Source: Pterobdella sp. o SKG-2022
Lineage: Eukaryota; Annelida; Clitellata; Hirudinida; Piscicolidae
NCBI GenBank assembly: GCA_964035795.1
Contig: OZ038323.1
Location: 5,263,561 to 5,327,560, forward strand
Direction of reading: 5' to 3'
DNA length: 64,000 nucleotides
Under the pieces are notes generated by a model, which saw nothing but the letters and a program-made list of their open reading frames with translations, was not told the DNA's origin and made no database searches. The translations under genes and the position numbers were made by a program. This document shows positions 1 to 14,700 of the stretch, in pieces (position 1 is the first letter of the stretch; each line of letters begins with the position of its first letter).

Positions 1-775
1 AGTTTTAACGGCTTTGAATTGGATTTTTTGATTCGAACTTGTACGGATTATATTTGGATAGAAACCTGTCGTGGTTATCTGTGTTTAGAAGGTTGGTAAA
101 ACTTTGAGCTTCGATAGTTGGAATAGTAACTATGATTTTGTTCAGTTCTGAATAAAGTAAAACAAACTTGAAAATAACTATGTCAATATATCTGAAATAC
201 CTACAAGGTATATAATTCTCTTATGAAGAATAAAACTATATTTAATATATTCGAATTAGCAATAATGATTATAAAGTTATTTGCAAAAACAATACGTGGT
301 CGAATTACAGAGGTTTAAAATATATTAATTTCTTTGAGTATGAGATTTTTTAGTGATTTGGTATAATTTTGAAAAATTCTAAAATTTTGAAGCAGGGGTC
401 ATCTTTTTTACAACTTTCATACAATACAAATAATAGAAGTTTTCCATTTAGAATTAGTCATAAATTTTCTCTTTAGGTCTGATATGTTTTAACTCCTAGA
501 ATTAACCAGTATCAAACTATAATATAATGTATTCTAATGAGCTTTAAACGAAAAAGATTAAAAGCATACTAAAGTTTAATAAACCGAGCAAGGCTTCTCG
601 TGATACTAATTTGCATTGTGAAATCTCTACAGATACATTTCAGTGATTAAGAAGGTTTTAATAGAAAAAAAATTAGATTTTGAAATGAATTAATTTCTTA
701 ATTAAATAAGAGTCATATTATTTTTTAAGTTTGTGGTATTAATGGCGCAATAACTTTAATGGTTTATGACGAATA

Positions 776-960
776 AATGGATGGATGGATGGATAGATGG
801 ATGGATGGATAGATAGATAGATGGATGGTTGAATGGGTAGATGGATGAAATGATAGATGGATGGATGAATGGATAGATGGATAGATGGTAAGATTAATGG
901 GTAAATTTATAGATGAATCGTTTGATGGATGTATGATAGATAGCTTGGAAATACAAAAAT
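776..960. repeat. Degenerate (GATG)n microsatellite
   Basis: Tandem GATG/GATA units, clean for the first 60 bases and increasingly interrupted toward 960. Weaker ATGA-type periodicity continues to about 1260. The apparent antisense reading frames rich in Ile-His-Pro-Ser across it are repeat artefacts. Confidence 0.9.
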
Positions 961-2404
961 ACAGGAATGAATGGATAAACAAATTATAAACAAATAAAAA
1001 AATGAGTAGGTGGATTTTTGCATGTATAAATGAATCAAAGTTTATTAACTGAACAGGAAACTGAATCTATAAATGTGTTCTTTTTTGGTTTTTATGATGA
1101 AAATATGACGAATGAATGCTTAAATGATTTAATGGATGAATATAGTGAATGAAAAATACAAAATGTGATATATGTTTAAAAAAATAGACGAAAGAATAAA
1201 TATGTAGGTAAGAAAACAGATTAATATGTAGAAAAACAAGCAGATGAGTGGAGAATTTGAAGATTAGTGGAATCCAAAAAACATTTATGAACAAATAATC
1301 ATTGGAAAAAATTAATTATTTATGAAGTCAGTTGGAAAACTTTATTGTATGGTTGGTTGAAACAATCAGGCTCACTAGAGAAGCAACGTTAAACGATATC
1401 AAAATGCTTTAACATGATGCATAAGTGGGTTATGAATGCCTTTTAAAAGTGAAACAAAGTTGATGATGAGTGATGTGGTGAGGTTAATGGAGAAAGTGTT
1501 GAACTTAAGCAGAACAAGCAATACTAATGATAATCATGATGGCCTAATGAACAGGTTGCTTTGAATGGGATTTTTATAAAAAATTTTGAAATTAAAAATT
1601 AATATAAAATAAAGTTTGGAATTTAATTATATATTATATGTTATAACTCATAAATTCTTTATAAGAACTTGAGATTTTCATAAAGTTTATTGAAAACCAA
1701 TCATTCTTGATAAGATAGCCTTATCATAAGGCGGTATATATTGAACATAATTAATTTATTCATTATTAATTAGTTAACTAATTTGAATAAATATCATGTT
1801 TTTTAACTTAGTAAATAATATTCATTCCAATCAAATTTACCTGTTAATGGAATATAAAAAGTTTATGTCAAATGGTATATTTATAGAGTTGATAGTCTAC
1901 TTGCGGTGTTTAGTTACGCAGTTGAATGAAAAATTTTTGAAAAATGTCTATCAGTTTTAAAACTCAATAAGATGAGTATAATCTAATGTTAATCAGTTTA
2001 AATTTAAATTTTTCTAAAAATAACTAGTCAGATAAAAAAAGCCTTGCAAAGATTATGAGATGATAAAAGAGAAAAAATACATAAAAAAAATAAAAAATAA
2101 AATAAATTAACAAAACCATGAAAACAATTGTGAAAGTTTATGAAAAGAAAAAAAAATATAAAAAATAAATTTTATAACTTAAAATTTGAAAAATTATATA
2201 TAAAATGTTATTTAATTAATAGAATATATACAATTATTTATTAAAAAGAAATATAATAGATAATTGAAACATTAACAAATGAAATGAACTCATGGAGTGT
2301 CTATTGTAAGAGAAAAAGTATACAAAGTGATTGCCCATCAAAGTTTGTCTGTTAATATCGATTGATTTATTTTGAGCCATCATGATCTTGGAAACGAACG
2401 TAAA

Positions 2405-2452
2405 ACAATGATGATGAGGATGATGATGGTGACGATGGTGGTGATGATCCAT
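2405..2452. repeat. Short (GAT/GGT)n trinucleotide repeat
   Basis: Imperfect GATGATGAGGATGATGATGG-type triplets. The antisense poly-His reading frame over it is not a gene. Confidence 0.8.
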
Positions 2453-3601
2453 TAATTAAGTTTATAATTAATTTTTATTGTTTTGCTTTTCAGTGTTGCT
2501 TTGATAGAGGATATTTGCTTATAATTATATTTATATAGCTTCCTTATGTTATTGAAAATATTTTTCACCTCAGTCATTATTTTAATACAAAGGTTTTTAT
2601 GAAAGCATTTCTGAAAAAGTAAAAAAGCTTCATACAATACAAAACATTAGTTTATAGAAAAATAAGTCTTTTCTTCAATATTTTTTAATGAGAAACAGCA
2701 AAAAAGAGGAATTTTTAATACATTTATTGAGAATCAAAAGCTATAAGTTTCGATAAGTTTAGCCTTATCATAAAACGTTAGTCTATTCTTAAATGATATC
2801 CCACTCATTATGCTAATTATTTATTTAAATTAAATGCACCAAAGTATTTAGCCTACTTTTTCTCACCCGTTACATGCAACAGTTGAAAAAACATTAAAAG
2901 TTCTTCAGAGATATTAACTGTAGAATAAACGGATAAAATAATCAAATGATTCAATATATTTGAGCTAGTTTTTATTAAAGTTTTAGCTGTTTTTCTGGTT
3001 TATTTTTTTTTCATTTAATATAAACCGCAAAGCTCTTTAATCTTTTAGTTTATCATAGTGAGAGGCAAGTTAATAATCAGAAACATTTAAAATGTTATTG
3101 GAAATTTGGAGTACTTGAAAAATATTTGAACTTTTTCATGTTTCAAGCCTCAAAATGGGACAGCTTTCAAAAACATGTTTGTTTAAAAAGAACTCTAATT
3201 TCCGAATTTTCAACCTACCAAATAACATCAATATTGATAATTACATAAATTAAAAGTATTCACGTAGATTGAAAGTACTTGAAAATGACAACTTTAAAAG
3301 TTTGTGCATGAATTCATTAACTATGTGTGCTTAATTCATATTCATAATACCTATGATTGAAGAATTTTCGTCAGTGGCATCCTTATGATCCAATGCAAGC
3401 ATTTTTACCCATTTCGTAGTGAAAATCAAGAAAAAAATTAATACACTGTCTTTCTTAAAGACTTATATTTGATTTATTTATTTTGATTCTTTAATATATT
3501 TTCAACTCAAACTTTTTTTGCATTGATTACGATTTATCATAGACCTCATTAAAATTTCAGCTATTTGGCCCAGTAAAACAACATAAAAGTATTAAGTTGT
3601 A

Positions 3602-5702
3602 ATGAGTTCAAACCCAGTAGAAAACGGGTCATACTATTCTCAACAGCCTCAGTATGACTACAATGACCCCTATAGCACCAACAACTACTACTACCCCCCT
3701 CAACAGCAACAAAACTATCCTCAACAACAACAAAACTACCCTCAACAAACTCAGAATTATGATATAAATTATCAAGATTATTATTATGATGAGGGTGAAG
3801 AAGAAGAGGAAATAGCTGCAGAGAGGGAGTTGGCTGAAGATGCTCAATGGAAAATGATCCAAAAAAACACCTTCACAAGGTTGGTTGATGTTTCGAGAGG
3901 TTTACAATGTTAACTTATTATTTTTGTTTAAAAATATATCATAAAAAGTTTGATTCATAATTAGGTAGCCACAAACACGAAAGATTAAAAATTTTATTTT
4001 CACAATTCAAATACTTTGGTTAAACATTCATATTCAAGAATATTTCTATACATAAAATTGTAAACAAATTTATGCAAAAAGAAATAAACGCTAAAACACA
4101 TAAAACGACACAAAACCAACAGATGGGCCAACGAGCATTTAAAGTTGGTGAATAGCAACGTCACTGCCCTTGACGAGGATCTGTCTGATGGTCTGAAACT
4201 TGTGGCTTTGCTGGAAATATTATCTGGCAAGAAGTTCACAAAGTACAACAAAAAGCCCAATTTCAGGTTAATATGATATTTTCGGTCTATTTTTGTGTAT
4301 ATCATCTATGTATATACGAACAGATTTTAAATAAAAGAAAATTTATTAGAAATTTGGAGAAAGGATTTTGAAGAGTGACTATAATAATTGAATGAATCTA
4401 CTTTTTCTCTATCTTTTAGTCGTGTAAAACTGCCAAGATACAATCGTTTATTTATATTTTATATTTTTGCTAATTTATCAAAATATATTGACAAATTCTA
4501 AATCGAAGAAAAACTATGCTTTACTAATTATAGTTTGATTACTGTGATCATAAGTAAATAGAAATTGGGAATCAATGATTGCGCAACAATTTTGATCATG
4601 AATATCAACTTGTTAACTGTAGTTTTGATTTTTAGAAAGAATAAAAACAATTTTAAAAATTAACGATAGGAAAGTTAGTCAATATGATAAATTATAAAAA
4701 TTAAAGTTTTTTGTATGAAAGTTCAAAGTATACATCAACGCTAATCAGAACTCAGAAGTTGGAGAATGTGACCATGTGCTTGAAGTACCTAGAGGTGGAT
4801 GAGGGCATCAAAATCGTTAATATTGGTACGTAGTTGTTAAAATGGCTATTTTCAAATGTATTCTATGATGATGTTCATAATATTTGGATAAAATTGGTTT
4901 TCCAAACGTGCGAAATCAAAAGTATATTTTAAAATTAAGTTTAAAATTTATTAAAAGACCACACTTTATGCTCACTTGGGTGCTTATAAACTCAAATTTA
5001 GAATGAAAAAAAACTTTAAAGTATTATCAAAACCCCAACGACAGACAGTACAGACATTGTGGACCACAAGCTCAAACTGATTCTGGGCCTCATATGGACA
5101 CTCATCTTGCACTACTCCATCTGCATGCCCACCTGGGACAACGACGAAGCATTTGACCCCAAGACAAAAACCCCTAAACAAAGGTTGCTTTCTTGGATCC
5201 AAAGTAAAATACCAGAGAAGAATATCCAAAATTTCACATCGGATTGGAACGATGGAACCGCCATTGCAGCCCTTGTTGACGCTCTAGCTCCTGGTTGGTT
5301 GATGTGAATTATCATTACTCTCATATGACTGGTCCAGTGTTTGAAACTATGTTTTTTATGAGTAAAAACTTTCATTAGTTAATAAAAAACTTTCGAGGTT
5401 TTCAAGTTAGTAATGGCATTTTTAGTTTGTTCATTTTGTTAGATTGAAACTTTGTTTTTTTCAAAAACCTTAAATAGATGCAAAATATTTCGATTCCAGT
5501 TGAATTGAGTTTAAATTTTTGCAATAATTGAAATTATGTTTTGAATAATAATTAACTATTTGCACTCTCATAAATGTAAAGTAAATAAAATCACCTCTGT
5601 GAAGGCTTGTGCCCAGACAGTGCAGATATGAAACCAGAGAATGCAGTTGACAACGCCACACAAGCCATGGATGCTGCTGAACAGTGGATGGATGTTCCTC
5701 AG
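3602..5702 (+). other. Filamin actin-binding domain exons (CH1-CH2)
   Basis: Exons 3602-3879, 4133-4266, 4749-4825, 5045-5293 and 5605-5702. CH1 starts with a QxNTFTRW-type helix spanning the first junction and contains the DLxDGLxLxxLLExLSG motif. CH2 carries LLSWIQ and the [21 protein letters not shown] motif, ending with LGVP-like DVPQ. The first roughly 80 residues before CH1 are unusual: Tyr/Pro/Gln-rich (NYPQQQQ repeats) then a Glu run, a low-complexity leader not present in most filamins. Confidence 0.93.
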
Positions 5703-8700
5703 GTTGACAATATTACAGAAAAATTTTTAAACTTTATTCTAATTCTTTCTGAACAAACTCATTCAGTTGATACATCCGGTAGAAATGTGCAACCCCAAAG
5801 TGGATGAAATGAGTATGATGACTTATTTATCTCAATATCCAAATGCAAAGCTCAAGCAGAATGCTCCTCTCAAAGTGAAAATCAACCCCAATAGAGTCAA
5901 GTCTTACGGACCTGGTTGAAGAATTTTATTGACATTTTTCATTTAGTTTTGTTTTTGTTTTAGAAAAAAAAAGTTTAATTGATTGTATACAACGATTATT
6001 TCATTTCACTACAGGAATAGAGCCTTATGGCAACACCCAAGGAAACCCAGCAAGATTCATCGTAGAAACAGTGGCTGCTGGCACTGGAGAGCCTGAAATA
6101 ATTGTTGTCAATTCTGCTGGAGCTCAAGAACCTGTATGATTTACAATATTTATCAAATTTTTAAACACAGCAATTTATATGAGCATATCACAACAGTGTG
6201 AAAAGATTTACAACAACGACAGAGCTGCCTCCTTCAATTGTGTTTACACGCCATCAATGGCAGGTCCTTACACAGTCCATGTGAGATTTGCAGGTAAAGA
6301 AACTCCCAAAAGTCCGTATTTGGTGAATGTAGAAGCCAGACCAGGTAATGCTGCCAAGGTGACAGCTTGTGGACCTGGAGTCGAGAAGACTGGGGTGATG
6401 GTGAATAGAAAAACATACTTCGAAGTTCACACCAAGTGTTAGATTTTAATTCATTTATAAATAATACCTTTGGAAATAGATTTTTAAACAGAAAACTTTG
6501 ACTTAAAATTTGTTTCAACCCTAACTCAAAAATTAAGTTTTAAAACATAAAAATGACATAGAATATAAAATAAAAATAAATGAAACGTAAAACCACCGCA
6601 GTCGCAGGGGGAGTGGGAGTTGTGGACGTGGGTGTGTTGGACCCTACAGGACGCTGTGACATCATCAAACCCATTGTGGCAAGGAAGTCAGATGATCTTT
6701 GGTACGTGGAATACACTCCATTCATTGAAGGACTTCATAGTGTCAACGTGTCATTCGCTGGAACACCCATTCCTGCTAGTCCCTACCCCGTCCATGTGTC
6801 TAGAGGTTTGATGGTTTAGCTTTATTGTTTAAATTTTTTTTTAGTTAAACTAATGCTATATCAGAATTTCCTATAGTGTTTTTCAGTTTTGTTTTGTTAT
6901 TGTGATTGAACTCAAGTATAACCTGAAGCGATAAAAACTTAACCATTACAGATGGTGCTGCCCATATTGATCCCAGTAGTAAGTGGCTTGAATAAATAAT
7001 TTTAAATCTGTGAAATCAATAAACTGTAAAATGAAATAGTTTTTTTCATGACATATTTACTAAAACAGGAATTCCGCCTGGAAAACTATGTGCTCCACGT
7101 GAGAATAACTTATTCTTAATTATAATAAAATATTAAAATTAAAAAAAGGTTTTAAATTAAATTTTTTGAAATAATTGAGTTTTAAATACTTTCAGTCGAT
7201 AATGCTAGAGCGTCCTTAGCTTCTCGTGAGTGTTTCACAAATTTTAGCAAATTCTTCAAATAACATTTATTCGATCTTTAAATAAAATACCAAGTTGTTC
7301 ATTACCATAATTTTTATAATTTTTATATGAATTTAACTTTAAAACACTTTCCTTGCTTCACAGCCACTGGCAAGCCTGCCGGTTGTCCAGCTCCTCCAGC
7401 CCCTGTTGTTGAACCTGTGACTAGACAATGTCAGTAAAATCTTTAAGTATATAGAAAAAGTTTAATTTTTTGAAAATTGACAAGGATTTTTTTTTCAAAT
7501 CATGCATGTTTCTCACAGTACCACAAGCTCCGTTTGCTCAAACAAAAGCACCTCGTAAGTTTAAAAATTTTGCTGATAGTTTTATATACATTTAGCTGGA
7601 AAATTATTTTTTAAGCGAATATTTCATTTTTGTTTTTTATAAAAAATGCTTTTATTTATATGCTAATATAGTTTCATTTTTTTAGAGTAATTACTTGAAA
7701 AAACTTATAAGAAACCTTTAAACAGCGAGTGTGGACCCGAGGAAATGCTTCGCCACAGGAAGAGGAATTCAGCCTAAAGGTGTGAGACTGGGAGATGATG
7801 CCGTGTTCAAAGTTCACACTAGAGGGGCTGGTGATGGAGACTTGGCAGTCAAAGTGAACTTTAAGATGATTTTTAAAATTTTATTTTTTCGTTATATATA
7901 TATATTTTTTTTTGCATTTTTATCAACACAAAATATGCATTTTTTGCTTAATGAAACAAACTAGAAAAAACAATCACTATTTAAAAAAATGTTTGAATTT
8001 TTTTAATTAAACTTAAATTAACTATAACTATAAAGGTTTTGGGACCAGGAGGCGTGGAAGAAAGAGTGAACGTTCGTAAGTTGGACCCGGTCACTTACTT
8101 ATGCAACTATGTTCCTAGGAAGGCTGGACCTCATGCTGTAGTTGTAAACTACGGAGGTCAATCAATTCCCAAAAGCCCTTTCAAGGTGGATGTTGGTCCC
8201 ATAAAACATAGCAGAATTGTTGCTTTTGGACCAGGACTTGAAACCGGAATGGTCGGGTATCCTGCTTGCTTTACTGTTGAAACAAATGGAGAAACTGGAG
8301 CTTTAGGTATGAAAAAAATTTCCAAACAAATACTTATTAGAATTGCAATATTTTATTCAAAATTATTATTAGTATATCCTTAAAATATTTTCTAAATAAT
8401 TTTTTAGGCTTTTCGATAGAAGGTCCTTCTCAGGCGAAAATCGATTGCAAAGACAATGGAGACGGATCAGCAGATGTTTCCTACTGGCCAACAGCACCTG
8501 GAGAGTATGCTGTGCACATTTTGTGTGACGAGGAGGACATTCCTAAAAGTCCATATATGGCTGATATTAGGCCTTTGAGTGGAGACTTCGACCCCACTAA
8601 GGTCGGTTGATGTTTTAGAGAATACAAACGAAAAAAAAATGTATTGTTCATTTAAATGTAATTATTGATGAATTTTTAATAATTTATTTTGTTATCTTGT

Positions 8701-11700
8701 TGGTTTAACTAAAGGTTGAGGCACATGGGCAAGGTTTGGAAAGAAATGGAAACATTGTACACAAATGGACAGAATTCACCGTGGATGCTAGAAGAGCTGG
8801 AAAGGCTATTTTGAAGGTTTAATTCAAATTTAATTTTTCACTTGAATTTATTTATTGTAGATATTATTCAGTTATCATTTAAAAAGTTATTTTGTGTTTA
8901 CTGGATACATTCAAGTATTAACTCTTACATCCAAGGTGTTTGCAATGGACGTAGACTACCACCAAGTCGAGATCATTACACAAGAAATAGAAGACAGACT
9001 CTATCTGTGCAAGTACCAACCAAGAAGAGCTGTAAAGCATACTATACTTATTTCTTATGGAGGTCTTTCTATTCCCAGAAGTCCTTTCAGGGTTGGTCTA
9101 AGCATTTATATACTATTAATTTATATAATGTTTAATTCGTTATCAAAAAAAATTTTAAATATGAAAAACTAACTTGAATTTTTTTCGAAAATTTTTGAGC
9201 TTATATTATATATACAATCAATATGTTTAAGTCAAATAACAATTTCAGGTTTATGTGGAAGAGAGTAGTGATCCTTCTAAGGTGAAAGTCTATGGACCGG
9301 CTTTAGACAGACCAACCAAAACTTTCCAACCGACTTTTCTGATTGTTGACTGCTCACAAGCTGGACCTGGTGAATTTGAAAGTTTCTTTAGTCAACATTT
9401 TCAAAGCATACTCACTGTATTTCAATAAAATTTTTATTTTACTTCTATAGCAATAAAAATTAAACAACTAATTTAAATAATAAAAAATATCAACATTAAA
9501 TACCAGCGTCAAAATTCTAGTGAAACCTTGATGACAGGTGATGTGGCGATTGCACTGTCTGACGAGAAAGGAGTGGACACACCTGTGAGGACTACAGACA
9601 ACGGAGACAATACATTCAGGATTGACTTCACTCCAACTACTGTTGGAATGTACACCGCTAACGTTTTCTTTGCTGATCAAGAAATACCATCTAGTCCTTA
9701 CAAGATTAAGGTTGTGTGTAAAACATAATAAATAGTATAATCATTTATCTAGCACCTATGATGCATTTACATCAGTCCAATCTAATAGGTCTAAAACATG
9801 TGAATCATTTTATTTTTTCTAAACTATCAATGATAATAAAAGCTCAATCCTAGTAAATTTAACTTGATAGGTTGATCCTTCAATTGATGTGTCTAGAGTG
9901 AGAGTTGAAGGACTGGAAGAAAGTAAATTAGTAAAATATTTTTCTATGGTTTATTATTTTAGCCATCTATTTCATAAATTTTTTTATTAATTTTTGATGA
10001 AATATTTTATTATGTTTCAAATTATCAAATATTTTTTGTAACATACTTATAAGAGCATTTGTCAAGATTTAAAAAAATGCAAATACTTAAAAATCTTTCA
10101 ACTTCTCATCAATTTATTGATAAGTAGTGTGTTGATTTGCTTAATAACGTTTGAATTTGTGCCCCAGTTTGAAAATTTTGAGTTTTTTATTACTTTTTAT
10201 CATTCCCCTTGTTTCATTATTTTCCAAGAAAATTTTTAATATTTGGAAAAGTTCAAGTTTAATTGTTTGACAACAAATTTTTCATTTGAATTTTCAAATG
10301 TTTGACAAAAGGTTAAGTTGAACAAAAGAGGTCAATTTGAATAAAATTTTATTATAAAAGGGGTGCCGGTAGGTAAAGAAGTGGATTTCGACATTGTCAC
10401 TTCTGGAGCAGGAAAGGGAAGGGCTTTAGTAAATGTAAAAGAACCATCTGGAAAAATTATACTTGCCAAAATAGAAGAAACTATTGACGGGTTTGCCGCC
10501 AAGTTCACTCCTGCTGTGCCTGGACCCCATGTTGTACAGGTCTGTCATAGCTTTATTATAAACTTTAAATATAGCAAATAATTATAATTGGTATTTTAAT
10601 TTCACTATTATATTTTTTTGTTTAGGTGAAGTATGAAGGTTTCACGGTGCCACTTAGTCCCTTCAGAACCACGGCATTTATTGAAGAAAAACCTGTTCCA
10701 AAAAAAGGAAATCCTTTAAAGGTGAAAGCTTATGGACCAGGTTTGAGCGGTGGAAAAATAAACACTCCTTGTGAATTTTCAATCGACACAAGAGAAGCTG
10801 GTCCTGGAGGATTAGGACTGGCAATTGAAGGGCCTTGTGAGGCAAAAATTGATTGTTTCGATAAAGGAAACGGCACTTGTGACGTGAAATACTGGCCCAC
10901 TGAACCTGGAGATTATCTTGTTAATATCAGCTATGATGAGGCACCTATTGTTTCTAGTCCTTTTAAAGCAAAAATAACTCCAAACGTGGATGTATCTTCT
11001 ATCAGAGTATATGGACCGGGCCTCCAGCCGACTGGTTTAAATTTCACTCATTTGGTCGTTGTGATGTTAAGAAGGCTTGTTAGAATGAAGACAGATATAA
11101 TTGTGAAAAAAGAATTATTTTTTTGAGTTTGATTGAAAAAGGATACTTCATAATGAAATTTTAGTTGAATGTACAAAAAAATTCTTTAAGGTATAAACGT
11201 TTGAAATATAAAGTTAAAAGCAGCATGTAAATTACTAACGTATCTGAAACCGCATGCAAATTTCTATATTAATTTAACAAAAACTATAATCCAGAAAAAA
11301 TAATTGATCCATTGATATTATCTATTTTGAATGTTATTTATTCAAATTTTCCACTAACATTGAATTTTATCTTATCAAAATTATTAACAAAAATTTTGAT
11401 TATAGGATGGTGTTTAATTCTATACAATTTTTCATTTTTCAACTTGAAATTGTACGTGTTTTTGAGATGCATCTTCGATATAATGTTTACCTTGAGCTAC
11501 TCAAAATGAGAAACTTCACATTATTATATAAAAAAACTGAATTTAAAAAAAAATGTTTTTTATACCACAAATGTATGTGTATTTTCAAATGTAATTAGAA
11601 TGGATTTTTAACCTGTTACTAAAACCCAAAACTACCCCTAAGGAATCTTTCTCGACTCCACCACTGACTTCACTGTTGACGCTTCTCAAGTCGTTCCTAA

Positions 11701-14700
11701 AGGCCCTGGTAAAGTCAAAGCCATATTGACTTCACCATCTGGAGCCAAAAGTGAAGCCTTAGTGAACAATAATAATGACGGAACCTTCAAATGCTTCTAT
11801 ACTCCAAACGAACAAGGTATTTAAAATTTTTCCATTTTAAACAAGTTTTTTCAATACTACTTCAGCGAAAAATTAGTTTTACTCAGAATCCAAAATATTC
11901 TTCGATCCTCTCAGGCATTTACACAATCGAAGTGACCTATGAAAGCTTGCCAGTTCCCAGAAGCCCATTCAAAGTCAACATTGTGCCAGGCTGTGATCCA
12001 GCAAAAGTCAGAGCTTATGGACCAGGTGAGCTTGATTTAATAGAAAAAAACTATTTAGTTAATTTTCAGTATTTCAAAGCCATCTTTTAAAGAATTCACG
12101 TTTATCAAATAATGTATTAATTTTAAAAACTTTCAAATTTACATCATACAAGTAATTACTATTTAGCATTTCTATATAAGCGAAGTTAAATAACTAAATT
12201 CTGAATTCAATACAACTTGTAGGTTTGGAAGGTGGTTACACAAACCAGCCACAAATCTTCAAAGTTGAAACGAAAGGAGCAGGCCAAGGTGGTTTGGGTC
12301 TCTCGATCGAAGGTCCCTCTGAGGCCAAAATGAACTGCAGAGATAACAGGTGAGTATTCATGTTTATATTGTTGTTTTTTTTTAATAATTAAAATAAAAA
12401 ACCAAATAGAAATATTAATTTTTCCCAAATAAATTGCATGAGTAAATATGTAGTTAAAGAAATAACTGAAACAACAAAACAAACAATAAATCTTGCATAT
12501 AACTTATAATTTACTTATAGAGAGGCTAAATAAAAAAATATTTTTCTAAAAATAAAATTCAAGAATTATTTGAATACATAATCGAGTTGACATCAAACAC
12601 AGAGATGGCAGTTGTACTGTCGAATACTTGCCTACCAAACAAGGGGACTATGACATCACAATCAAGTTCGCTGAACAAGAAATACCAGGTTAAATAACTA
12701 CTAATTATATTTGATTATTATTATTAGACCTATTACATTTACTGACACCTATAAAAAATTAGCTTAATTTATGTGATTAAGTTTATTTAAAGTAATTGAA
12801 ATATTTTCAGGAAGCCCATTCAAAGTGCATATAGCCGATGAAGTCAATCCCGGTTTTTTTTTCTTTTTTTCGATGAAAAAAATATAGTTTTGAATCAGTT
12901 GTAATTGAAGTTTTTAGTTATAACGTGAAATTGAATGAAAAAATATTTTTACATTTTTATTTTGTATAGTATATTAAGTTTTATTTCATCTTATAACTCA
13001 AAATTTTTACAAATTAAGTAAGGGTTAAAAAGTTGAAATAGATTTGAGGTTTAACGGAACATTCTTATTAAACACACTATATAGTACCATCTAAAACTAA
13101 ACAGACAAAGTGAGTTGCTACGGTCCAGGAATCGAGCCATTAGGACCTCGCAAAGGAAAGCCTGGTCACTTTGTGGTTGATGCATCCAGGGCTGGTGTAG
13201 CTCCCCTCGAAGTTGCCACACTGGATTCTAAAGGTTGGAGAGGGTTTTTTATTTATGGATTTTTAAAAAGATTTGAGATATTTCTCAATTTGATATTTCA
13301 TTGTTTTTTTCGTGAATTAAGACTTTTGAGGTTTTTGATTTTTATGAAAATTTAAAATTATTCAAGTATTCCTTAAATTTAGAAGTAGTAGATAAAGAAT
13401 GCAAATTTTTATTGAAATTCATTGTTACATATATAAAATGGATCAGTTTTTTTTTAAATCTTAACTGATAAGTCATTCAGTATATAAATGCCAAACAGGC
13501 CACAGGAAACCAGCAAAGATCAAGAGCCGAGGAGATGGCTTATACGATGTGGAGTACCACCCTGATGTTGAAGGTCCTCTCAAGGTTGATGTCAAGTATG
13601 CAGGAAAGCCTGTGCCTGGAAGGTAGGCTGATTCATTTATCTTGAAAAAAAAGTTTTTTAAATCTTTTTATTGAACTTTTTGATATCATTATTTCATTGA
13701 ATTCTAAATAAACTATTTTTTTTTCAGTATTGAATTCAATATCAAAAAAAATTTTTTTCACAGCCCATTCCACACACGAATCTGTCCTAGTTTTGAAGCA
13801 GGCAAGGTGAAAGTGACTGGAAACGGCATAAAACCAACAGGAGTTTTGGCCACTCTTCCAACAGACTTCGCCATTGATACTAGAGAGGCAGGAGTTGCCA
13901 ATCTTGATGTCTATATCACGGTTCGAATTATTATATTTCTTGGATCTGGAAAAAATTGATTTTGTTGTTTTACCCTAATTTTCTTTCATTTTATTATCAT
14001 CACAAAGTTCATCGATAATATAAATTTGTAAAAAACTTTGAAGTACTTCAACTTCTACATCTGTTTACATCATCATCTTAAAGGACCCTCACGGCAAACC
14101 GGTTTCATCGAAATGCAGAGACAACAATGATGGAACATACGCAGTAACATACACTCCAAACGAGTTGGGCATGTACGTGGTGGGAGTGAGGTACGGAGGC
14201 AACCATGTGCCTCATTCTCCATTCAACGTCCATACTTCCCCAGCCGGTGACGCAAGCAAATGCAGAATTCTTGGTTAGTTTGGGTTGAAGTTTTAAAGAT
14301 GTTTTAAGGGTAAAAATTTATCTGTCTTGATAGATGATCCATGATTGTAATTATTTAATTTTTTCAATAGAAGGTTTTATTATCAAATTATTAATTTTAT
14401 GTTTCTTTTCAACTATGACTCCTTATTTTATGATTTCCACTATTTCATCGAAAAATTTCAATTTTTTTGATTTTGTTTAAAGAGATAGAAAACTAAAAAA
14501 TCGTTTAATAATTACTGAAAAAATTGTCAGATGGCGTAAGAACCACGATCCCAGTTGGGGAAGAATGTGTCATAAACATCGCAACAGCCGAGGCAGGATA
14601 TGGTAACATAACCTGTCACATACGCAGGTATGATACATCCTATTGTAACATTTTCTGTGATTGAATAATAAAGCTATTGAAATTACTATATAATATTAAC

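Larger units (their letters stand above)
1..3560. other. Intergenic region upstream of filamin
   Basis: No coding region is recognisable on either strand. The stretch holds two tetranucleotide or trinucleotide repeats and two copies of a small dispersed repeat (annotated separately). A polypyrimidine/AG acceptor-like site ends at 3560, about 40 bp before the filamin start codon. This suggests that filamin has at least one upstream non-coding first exon, which I could not locate. Confidence 0.6.

Noticed and set aside
1..3560. Antisense frames rich in Ile-His-Pro-Ser or poly-His before filamin
   Set aside because: They translate simple repeats and have no domain or splice support.
11312..11598. 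Small coding frames in the intron between 11034 and 11643
   Set aside because: AT-rich chance frames; filamin frame continues cleanly from 11034 to 11643.
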